A stretch of DNA of 64,000 nucleotides, taken from contig JACCGJ010002849.1 in NCBI GenBank assembly GCA_013407085.1, positions 7,506 to 71,505 on the forward strand, read 5' to 3'. Position numbers and translations under genes: made by a program. This DNA comes from Atriophallophorus winterbourni (taxonomy: Eukaryota; Platyhelminthes; Trematoda; Plagiorchiida; Microphallidae). Position 1 is the stretch's first letter, and each line of letters opens with the position of its first letter. The notes under the pieces were generated by a model. The model did no database searches. It saw only the letters and a program-made list of their open reading frames with translations, and was not told the origin of the DNA. Below are positions 10,066 to 22,000 of this stretch, in pieces.

Positions 10066-13000
10066 ATGGAAGTCTTGAAGCGTTCGCGTATTGATAAATT
10101 GTTAGGTAAGTTCCATTATCAAATGAAATATTGTTCTGCTTAGAAAAGGCCACGAGCGATACACTAACCGAGCCAGATTTGGAAGCTACATTGATGATTT
10201 GCGATCTGGTTCGCGGTCAAGAAATAAGGTTTCCATTCCATTTATTCATCTGTCTTTTAGTGGTAAACTGGTAGTTCAGTCAGTAAAACGACGCTTACAA
10301 CACGAGAATTCAATTGTTGTTTTGCACACAATTTATGTGTTAGAAGCCCTAATGAAGAATTGCGGAAGTGCTGTCCATGAGGAGGTTGCAACTACAGATT
10401 TTATGCAAACCTTTGCTTCCTTGACTACGGTAATGAGAATATTCATGCTCATTATCTCATTCAGAAATCCTTCGATATTCGCTCCAAGGTCCTATCTTGC
10501 ATACATAATTGGGCCTACGTTTTTAAGGACAAACCTGGTTATTCTGCTATTCAAGATACATTTTCCAATCTGAAGCGCGATGGTTTTACGTTTCCTCCGT
10601 TTTCCGAAAACGACGCCATGTTCAGTGTGGCATGCGCCCCAAACTGGAAAGAAGAACCCAACTGCCATCGTTGCAAAGTTGTATTCAGTGCTTTTCGTCG
10701 GAGAGTGAGTTGACCTACAATGCGTTGAGGGCGATTGTTGTGAATTTTTAATTTGTTCGTTGACACTGCAAATCATTTGTTTGCTTCCATTTAATCTTTC
10801 AAACCACGCTTTTTCATGCTGGCTACGTTTGGCTATATTATATTACCCTACATTTCCTTTCCAGCCATACAACTCGTTTTCGTTAATTGGTCGTTTCATT
10901 TCTGATTTTGCTCTCAATGTTCTTTTATAATGTGACCAACTCTTCCATTGACTGAACGTTTTCGTATTCGAAAAAACAAATTATTTAGGTGAATGAAGAA
11001 TTAATTATCTCACCAGATAGTTAAATTATCATATCAACAGTAGAGACTTGAAACCAATCAACGTGTCTTCCATGTAACCACGAAGACAGCATGCGAGCTA
11101 TGCTACACTTGTATATCAATTATATTCCGTATATGTGGGCTGAAATCGTTTAGATCACTTTCGAGTTTGACTGATTTTAATTCATTTCCGACCATGAGTT
11201 TTTTTCAGAAGCTCTACTTTTTTATGAAGCCACCGCTTACTACATTGAAATCGTTAATATTTCCATAGCATCACTGCCGAAATTGTGGTAACAGTTTTTG
11301 CGCTGAATGCTCGTCTGAACGGTCGGTTCTACCTCAATTTGGAATTGAAAAAGAAGTGCGTGTTTGCGATCATTGCTTTGAGCAGCTGGCACAGTGAGTT
11401 AACACACTTTGTCATTATCCTATCCGATTAAAATCGCTGGAATACTTATGATTTTTCGGTCGACGTTTTCTCTTGTTCACTGGGGGTTCTGCTTTATTCT
11501 CGTCCTTTTGGCCCGAACAATGTAACCTAGTTCTCTCAACTTTGGGTGTATGTTAGCAATAGACAACGTCAGACGTTTTGTTGAAAATTCTGCAAGATTA
11601 GCTCACCCAGCCACCTCGTGCGTGTTATGCCGATTTTTTGGTGCATTAATCTCTTATTATGCATAGACTTTAATCCATTTTTCTCGATTGATGTCTAAAC
11701 TTGAATTTCGACTGTGTTTTGCAGTGACCGGTAGCAGACAACAAGCCGTTTACTCTTCCAAATTTTTCGTTATTGGTTAACTGCTTTTCGCCCTCGTTTT
11801 ATATTCCTGCTTTTCTCTTGGTAATCCAAGACCATTTCTTTTGCTGTTTCCCCTCTCATATCTGTCTAGGCCCGGGCAGCCCGACAGTGTCTTAGCCCTC
11901 GTCCAGTCTATGGACAATCTGTGTGACACTGCCTGGATCAGGCTTTTGATTTCATACTTGCACGGATGTGCAATCGTGCAGCATTTCTGTGCTGTACGGC
12001 TAACATCGTGCTAAATTGATTGGCCAACGGTAGTGAGCTGCATGCTGAAACACGCTGGAGTCTCACTACCATTTCTATTTCTTTTCCCCCTCATATCTGT
12101 CTAGGCCTGGGCAACCTGACAGTATCTTAGCCCACGCGCAGTCTCTGACTGTGTGGCACTTTGCCTGGACCAGGCTTGTGCTTTCATACATACGTACGAT
12201 CCTAATATCTAACACTAGTCACATTGCGCTTTTGTTTGCCTTTGCGACCCAAATATTGTGAAATAGCAACTTAACACGGTGCGATGGTCTGTGTACACCC
12301 TAAACTATTGAACTACACTGAATTTACTAAATAGCCATCAGAAGAATGTGAGCTTGACTCAACATAATCACGGACAGCATTACACCGGTAACAAGTGCCG
12401 ATTGCACAACTGCCATACAACAATGGCACGTTTAAATCCTAAAAATTTGGGGAATGTTGGGACCTAAAAACCACTGAACCATTTAGAAAATTATGCACAT
12501 TCTTACTGGGATAAGTTACCTACACCTCGAATCAAACGCATATTTAATCAAGTTTTGTGAACGAGTAGAGTGCATGACAACTTCCGCGCGACTTTTATTG
12601 CCATGCATCATAACATTTTTCCTCGTCACTTCTCTTGATTAATGAAACACTCCGGGATGGTGTCTACAATAAGACCACCACTGAGTACGATTTTGAGTTA
12701 TATCACAGGTTTCAACTGACTGCATTTGTGTCAACGCTAAAAGTGTGTGGAGCAAAACGTTAGTTGTTCCGGTGCTTGCTTTCGGGATGTGGTACTATCA
12801 TGGTTTACGCAAAATCACGAGTTTCCGACAGAATGTTTTGGTTTTTTGTTTGCCGCCATACGTTAAAACGTACGTACATTACTTTATTGTGGTGTTCTCA
12901 TTCCCATCACTTACGCACCACAACATATAAGAGCCTTTATTTCTTGATCAAGAATCACTTTATGGTTCTCTATTTGAACATAGTGGTTCTTTGTAAGAAC

Positions 13001-16000
13001 CATATTTAACAGCGGCATACGTAAAGCAAAGTTGGTGAATTAAAACAACACAATGTTGACCTTACCGTTCAAACGTTTATTGACCCCATTCCTTCCATAT
13101 TTTATAGCCTGTTTTCAACATCCAATGAGACTGAACGTGATTGTTTTCAGGGTTCAACGCCGCTTAGCATATGGCGTGCGCGTACGTACGTTCGTCTCAT
13201 GGTAAAGTTAATAATTTTGGGACTACTAAGGCAACATTTAGCGCTTTATCCCTTTGTATTCTCTGTCTACAATGGCCGATACATCAGTATTGAGAAAATA
13301 TCTGTAGTGAACTTTTAACCCATTATTCAATACGATGCCTGGCTTCTTTAGCTAATACTGTCTAAATGGACAGAGTGCAAAGTTTTAGCCCCCTGTGCTC
13401 TCACCAGTCGCGGCTAACATCGCGCTAAATTGATTGGCCAACTTTAGTGAGCTGAATGCTGAAACAAGCTGAAGTCTCACTTCTATTTCTATTTCTCCTC
13501 CTATCTGTCTAGGCCTGGGCAACCTGACAGTAGTATCACACACGTGCAGTCTCTGACTATGCGGCACTTTGCCTGGATCAGGCTTGTGCTTTCATACCAT
13601 CATACCGTACCACCAGTGGCGGTTATTTTGCAATGAAGCTGCATCTATGCACTATGTATATTTTCCTTAACGGTTTCATGAATGTGCATTTCTATTTCGT
13701 TGTTACGTAGTTGCAGCCTGTCGGCTCTCATCGCGTTGATTGCATTTCTCAATTAATCTTTTTACTAATTTTAGAGGTGTTCAACAGGAACGGAAGAAAC
13801 AAGTGGTTCCAAGTGATCAAGTAAGTATTTTGTATGCCGGTGATTTGTTCTCTTTATGAAGGCTTTGACTGTTAAACTAGCTGCATTTGGGCCGACCCGT
13901 CTTGTAGGTTCGGGCAGACGAGATCGGAATTTGCAATCTCTTCTTACCATTAGTGATATGGCTCAAAATCGTGTTCAGCGGCGGTCACTTTGTAGACGTT
14001 TTCTTGAAGTGTTTGATTAATTTGTGATGGAGTGCTGAGGAAGGCTTGCTATGGTGCCTGACAGTGAAATCCGCAAGAAAGCTGTCATGCTGATGTCGCT
14101 CTAATCGTTCACAACACTTGCTTAAATGCATGTTCGATTCGAGGTGTGGACACACATCATCCCAGTGTATTTTTGCATGGATTTGCACTTGTGCGTTACT
14201 TCTGCGCTGTTCAGCTAGCATCGTGCTAAATTGATTTGCCATGGGTAATTAGCTTCATGTGGATACCCGCTGGAGTCTCACTGCCATTTCCCATCTTTTA
14301 TATATGTCTAGGCTTGGTCAATCTGACAGTATCCTAGCCCACGTGCGTGTTGTGTTTGCGGTTTCTTTTAAAAAAATTCTCAAACAAGTCAGTAACATCT
14401 AGGTAACCAAGTTGACCATTTATATCGTCAACAAAAATAATGATATCGGCACAGATACAGAAGTCGTTGTAGAAGCTATCTTTGCTGCCATCAGTGCTAC
14501 CATTAGTCGGTGCATAAGTGGCAACTGCGAACAAGCAGCGCTTACTTCGAGTTCGGGAATTTGTGTCGATAGATGTAGCTAGTCTGACGGCACACATCCT
14601 GTTATTTGCAAGAATCCAGTCTAAAGGTGATTTATTCGCACGCGAACTCAGGATAATACCTGCACCCGCTTGGCATGAGGACGAAGCAAAAGAATCACCT
14701 GATCATCGCAAAAAGGACCTTATGCAAATATTTGCTGTAGTCAATTCGATAATCGTAGAGGGATCGTAAAGTTTTGTCTCTGACAAGCAACAAACACCGA
14801 TAGACGACGAATCGAGGCAGCGAGCAAGAGCAGCTTGCTGGCGTGATTAACGCTGGCTTCGTAGATTCATGACACCCATGTGTGCAGACATGCGCGGTTT
14901 TATAAAATGAGTTTTGGGTTTAGGATTTACTAAAGTTCGAAAAGGTTCAGGTTGGCTGCTTAATACACTGGATGCTGAAAGAGAAGAATTAAAAACGGGT
15001 GAGCGCGCAGAAAAAGATTGTATGTGTACACGCGTTTCTATGTCTGTATATTTGCGTGCGTGAAGTCGGATAAATAGCCGCAGAATCTGATTTGTTTCAA
15101 TATTTTTGTGCTACTTCAACATCACTTGGGTCTAGACATAAATTGATGAGTGCTGTAAAGTTAACCAACCACATATAAGTACTCAATAATTGCATGCCCG
15201 GGTTAATATGTAGTTTATTACTATGAGGCATTAAAATGTACTTCGTGTACATTTATAGATAGAGGTTGGTGCAATTCGATGTTAGCATGACACTGTTATA
15301 TCAACTTCATCATCAACTGTGAAATATTTGATTCGAATGGGTTCTCGACTAGCTTTATTCGTCCCCATTCCTCATTTACATTAGCGTGTGCTAAATAACG
15401 AGCATAGCCATGATTCTTGTTTGCATTCTTATTTCGTACCTTTTGAACATTTCGCGTTGTTCACCCCATTTGTCCTACTATCTGCCAAGACACCTTTCAT
15501 TGGCAGGGACTCTTACGGAACTTATTTTGTTTGCCTGGATCACGTCTGTGGTTTCATTGATACATACAAACACACTGTTCGATAGGCCGTCATCAGATGG
15601 AGACAGTAAGATCAGGTTCAGTGAACCTTGACGGCAAACAGCCAGAAACCGGTAGTGGTGTGTAAGGGATGGGGATGTGAGCACCACAATACATTGGTCT
15701 TTTATATGCGCCTCGAGCGCTTGGCCAGGAATCACTTTGTGATTCTGTGTTTGAACATCGTGGTTCGTTGTACGAACCCTATGCAACAGTGGCATTCAAG
15801 TATAACTTTGTTTACCATTTATCCACTGTTTCAAGGCTCACTGAACCTGATCTTACTATCTCCACCTGATGACGGCAAACAGCCAGAAACCGGTAGTGGT
15901 GTGTAAGGGATGGGGATGTGAGCACCACAATACATTGGACTGTTCGCTACGTTTGTAAAACCCATACACATGACTCGCTATAACGTGGCTCGACCGCACA

Positions 16001-19000
16001 TGTATCTGCACTCACCGGAAAGGGCTGTTCCACCGTTCACAATGGGGCTGGTATCAAATAGACTATCCATCTATATGGTTAACCGCTGGGAAGATGGCCA
16101 TTCTAAAATTGATTAGTGTCGCAAACTTCGGTGACTGGTCTCTTGAACCGGATGGTAGGCGCTGATGACGGTAGACAGGAGTGCAAAATATCTTGGCATC
16201 GTATTACAATAAACTGGCAATACCTGACTTTGGCTGCATAAATGTGCGATTTTACAGCTCACTATACCAAATTTATTGCCACCGGTGATACCTTGCAATT
16301 TGTCTGTGATCATTCATTTCTGTCTAAATGTTGACAACCCGACACTCCCTGCGCCCATGTGCAATGCGCCATTTTGCCTGATTCGAAGCTTTTGATCTTA
16401 TACATGGATGACGCTAAGCGCATAAGACCCAACATTCGCCATTAATTTAAACCTACTCGATACAGACCGATTACCATGTTCGTGCACTCTTTAAACGAAG
16501 ATCAGATGGCCCTTCTAAATGAGTTTTAATTATCTTTTAGGCAAAACACGAGCAAGAGCAGCGAGAGCGTGATTTGGCCACGCAAGAAGCCGAGGAGTTG
16601 GAATTAGCTCTGGCTCTCAGTGCGAGTGAAGCGGAATCGAAAGAGCGCGAGGTGAGATATCTTCAACATGTCACTCTTCAGCTACTGTGTTCTTTTACGC
16701 GCAGTTTATCGACCAAAATTTGCCAACCCTTTTGAGTAATAGTCGTTATTTATTGAACGCGGTCCAACTGCTTTTTCCGTACCATAATTTTCCATTTCCC
16801 TGCTTGACGTTTTCATGAGCTCATCATCCATTCACTTACCGGGGTTATTCTGACTTCATCGTTCCATTTTCATTTAGCGCCGCTCTGCACCAATCCCTCA
16901 ACGACCGATTGAGGTTTCCAACGCGTCCACCAATCGTGAAGAGAACGGGCGTCTTCATCTCCTTTCAGTATTGGACACAACTGAAATGGACCCCGATTTA
17001 GCCCACTATTTAAATCGTCATTATTGGGATAACCGAGCTGCTGCCTTAGCAGTTCCGTCGTCAATCGCGACTAGTGAATCGGCGCCCCAGCCAAGCGCTC
17101 CTATTTACGCATCACTCTCTCCACCCAAAACAACCGTCGTAGAACAAGCGATGGTAAGTCGCTGTTTCTTTTACGCTTTTCACTTCGATACTCGGCAGTT
17201 ACCATTCATGTGCCTCTGTAGTCTCTGTTGACGTTAGCATTCTATCTCCATGTTCGTATTTGCATGCATTTCCATCACACACACACCCCACGACCGTTTT
17301 CGTGCTTATTGTACCCATCGGCTAGGAACAGTACGATCAGGATAAGCACGCCTTTGTTGAAATAGAATGAGTTTTTGCGATTATCGTTACAAGTCTATCA
17401 CTTTTATGGGTGCTTATAATAGAGCTTATGCTTCCAGTATCGTGTTTGTTTCACAACCGCAAACAAAATGCTACTTTGCTTTCATCATAATCAAACTCAA
17501 TGCTTTAAAAATATTACTGTTCGACAAGATAGTCGACAGTTTTGGCTCAGTTCCACCCTTTTACTTGAGGTCGTTCTGAGATTTACCAAAAACATTTTTA
17601 ATGTATCAAGTATATGCTCCGCAAACAACTAGTCATTCTTTGATAGGGATACTCTGGTATAGACTGATTGGCCTTGGTCTTGCTCGATCTGTCTGATGAC
17701 CACCTGGTTTTTACCTGCTCTTGTTATCCCAAGTGTCATCTATCCGCTTGATTTTATTACTTCCAACTTGCCGTTCCGAGCGTCATTGCTTCACCTGGAA
17801 ACTCATTTCGTCAGAGACCTATTTCACACCGCTCTTGCTGTGGCACATGTCTCGCCGGTTAATGTAGGCTAAGCTTTTGATGCAATTTAGTGGGAAGCTT
17901 AGAAAGCTGATAAATGCGCTTGAATATCACATGGCTTTACACTTTCCATGGGCCGCGGTTGCACAATTTGAGGAAAATGTACTTCAGCCTAATTCCTCAA
18001 CATATCCACGTCTTAAAAATAACCGTGACGGGCTTGCACCATGTCCACTCAATGAATTTTCACCATTACCCTTTCTTGTTAACGGATCCAAAGACAAGCA
18101 CAGTTCGTTTGAACCCCAACGGCTTGTACGTATGAAAGCACAAGCCTGATCCAGGCAAAGTGCCGCAGTCATAAACTGCACGTGGTGTAAGTTACTGTCA
18201 GGTTGCCCAGGCATAGATAGAAATAGGAAAATAGAAGGAGGAGGGAGACAAGTGGCAATAAAGATGATATCCATAAAACAAGAACAAAGATCAAACACAG
18301 AGGACGTTTTACTACACCATAGTGGATGCACAGGCTCACTAAGTTTCACTCCAGAGACAAACTGCAAGTGTTTCGCATCGGTCATGTACTGGTGAACAAG
18401 CCCAAAAAAGCGAAACTCGCAACCAAATAGGACAGCCCCAAGAGCAAGTTGTAAACCAGTGGAACACCTACGATCAACGCGTCAATCAAACCATCAGTGC
18501 GTGAGCACGTTCAGATTCAGTTTTCGGCAACGGCCGATTGGCAATCGAGACAGCAGGAATCATGTGATTCGGAATGGCGGTATATTCATCCAGATGTACG
18601 TATGTACTTATAATTATTCACCGCATGCCAGTTAGTCGCAGATATGCACATCCATTATAACTTTGCTACACGTGGGACTTACCTGGGTCAGTGCAGAACA
18701 TTCGACGTACTCTTCTGCCCGCAAGGTACTCGCCAATTTTCTGCCTTGCTCTTCAGTTATTATCTTCAATTTTGAATCTTTAGGAAGATCATCTCGTATG
18801 TCGATCTGAGTGCCGACAATCAAGTAAGGAACGTCTTTGCAATGATGCTGTATTTCGGGAACCCACTTTTCCCATTGAACTGGGGCACGATTGCTGTCCT
18901 GCCATCGATGCAGCAACACATTGTTACCAGGCCGCTTGCTCAATCGCATCTAAACCGCACCCTTGGTTCACTCTAGTTGAGCTTTTGTGTATTGAACAAA

Positions 19001-22000
19001 CGGTTCATGTACCACAGCGGCACTATTCACAACTTGTGATATTTTGAGGCGCGTTGAGGTACAGTCAATCCAACATTCTTTTTCCTATGCATGCATGGGT
19101 GCATTCATCAAGCTTTAACAGGCATTCCGGCTGACATATTTTCACGTTGCGTTTTCATTGGTCGTTTTCACCTCACAAAGATCGCTTCGAGTTTGTCAAT
19201 AGCTGACGATGATAGAATGTACCACGGCCGCGTAGTGGCGTAGTGCGTGACATCAGCACGAAAATATGCTTATGATCATAGCAGGTTCTGTTTTTGGATA
19301 ATCATTCAAAATTGTGTTGCCGTGTGGATTGTTTTAGTGGGATACCGCTTGCACATATACAGTTTTTGTTCCCACTCGCTATATCCACTTTTAGTAAAGA
19401 TAAAAACTAAGGGTGGAAAATCCCGTCTACTGATACATCTGCTGTTAGTAAGCACCTGTGTGATAATTTATCTATCTTTCATTATTCGCTTTGCACTTCA
19501 TTGTCTCTAGAATAATGCTGATGATGATGATAATGATGGTGCGATTGAAAGCACCGATGATTTACACGGCTTTGCATCTTTTTATGCGTGAAATCACAAG
19601 CATGGATGCAGGCCAAGTGCCGCACAGTCAGATTTCGCCACGTTGCACAGGCTTAAACATATAAATTGGCATCGAAAATTCAGTGCCTTTCCATGTGCAG
19701 CTCATTACGGTGCTAGCTTCACTGCACAGAAGTACTACACAATCGCACATCGATTTATTCGCACAATTTTTAGATAAGATTAACGTCTGCAACACACGAT
19801 TGCTGCGAGCATGTTTGGAAAAAGGAGAAGATAGTACTGAGCACACAGCCCAGTCGTTTACAATTCTGAAACCAATCTATTCTCGTGGAAGTGGCACTCT
19901 TAGCTACTTTTGTTTTTGCAGTCGCAATCAAGATTGTTTGCAATTAAAGGTGGCTTCAGTTACAAGACCCACGATCTGTTTGAAATTTTCAAGATTTTTA
20001 ACATATCCGCCAGTGTTATCTGCGAGTTGGCACATTGTCCCGATGAGGACTCTATGGCGCGCAAAGTGGCTACATTATTCGTCACTGACATTTTCTGCTT
20101 TTATGCCAGTGGTTATCCAGCGCTCGCTCACACAAGTCCTAGTAGTCCTTGAAAGTTTTCGTTGTGTATACCTATCACATTCCCGTGGTTAAATGGTGTG
20201 TTGTCCACGCGTAAAATGGATAAACTGGTTAATGACCTCGAGGAAACTGTGATATCAGAATCCGTTCGATGCTCGACCCTACCATAAATTGTGTTGTCTC
20301 TTCCGACAACACCTCTTAATCTTTTTTCATTTCTGTAGAAATCTGGCAACGAAAACAACGCACAACCCACCACCTCATCGACTCCCACCGGAATTCCCGA
20401 ACTGACCGACGCGAAGCAGGAAGAATTTCTCACGGCGCTGCGAGGCAGCATCGAATTCTTCGTCAACCGAATGCAGAGCGATAATCAACGCGGCCGGAAC
20501 ATCGCCAATGATACCACGGTTCAAACCCTGTTCCTCACACTCCACGAGATGCATCCACAATTGCTGCAATACAAACAAGCGATGGAAGATCGACGTGGTG
20601 TGTTCTGATTCTCATTCCTTTCACGTTTTTTTTTATTCGTTAAATTCGCTATTGACGATCTAATTTCTCTCGTTTATAACACAAATAATGGCGTACCCTG
20701 CTTCCTTCGCTTGACCAATGGTGTTCGGAAAATGAGCTCATTGATTGACATCATACGCCTTACGACATCTGATCATTTGTCCAATTTATACACACGTATA
20801 ATAAAACATCTTAGATTACTGCTTTTTGGTCTGCCATCAAGCTTCAATGATAGCTGACGCTACACAATTTAATGTCGTTACTTAAGAAATGCGTGCCGAA
20901 ATCAAGTTTTTTTATCGTTTCATTTATACCCAACAGAAAATGCCTGTTCATTGTTTTGCAGACTAAGTACAGCCCCATTGGCTCTATCTCTTGTACCCGA
21001 ACTTTGCATTTGAATAATGTGAGACAATTTCCAAAAGGAAGGTGCAATACTACTTTGTATGTCAGAAGTAAATTTGGATCCGTAATATACACTAATTATC
21101 AAACAGTGTTTCAGTTTGAATCTAAGGCGTCTTAAACTGAAGGAACCTCGTTTATGTAGATTTTATATAACTATGATGCTATCCCAATTTTTGTAAAATT
21201 GCGAATGTATACGACATATTTCCTACGAGGACAGAAGCTTGCTTTCCAGGTAACTTCCCTGCAGAGGAAATTCCAATTCGTTTTCATTGTGATGCCTACT
21301 CGGTTAATTGCGAGCGTTTTTCATTGACTCGCTCTACTTTCCTTCATGGATCTAGCTCACAAAGTAGGCATCTCTGGGGAAAGCGATAAACATAGTCATT
21401 GCTTGGTTTTACCAGTTCAGTCAGAAGCTGCCTTTTCCGAGTACAAAAATTTGATCACCTCACTGCACGGGGAACTGTTTATTTGTATCCCAAACTATTT
21501 ATCACTGTTGTATTCTTCAGCACGGCACGGATGTGCAAGCCCGTGCAGAGCTTCTTTGCTGTGCGGCTAACATCGTGCTAAATTGATTTGCTACGAATAG
21601 TGAGCTGCATGCCGAAAACACGCTGGAGTTGTCATTTCTCCTTTCTTATGGTTATCTAGGCTTGGGCAACCTGACAGTATTTTAGCTCAAGGGCAGTTTA
21701 TGACTGCGGCACTTTGCTTGGATCTCATACGTACACGCATTTTCTGCAGTGCGTCTTTAGGGTAATTTTTCGGCCCAAACAACCCGATTGCCATCGTTTT
21801 AATGCACACACAGTATCACAGTTATGTTGTTGATCGACAAAAATGTTGCCGTAGATTGACCGGTTGTCGTGGTAACGTAGTGGCTAGCACGTGCACCTTT
21901 CAAAAGAAATTTATGTGGCTGCTTTTTGCACTAGAATAGGCGCTTAACTCTAATTTATTGACATACCACAGTGCGGAACGGATATTGACAATAGTTGGAG

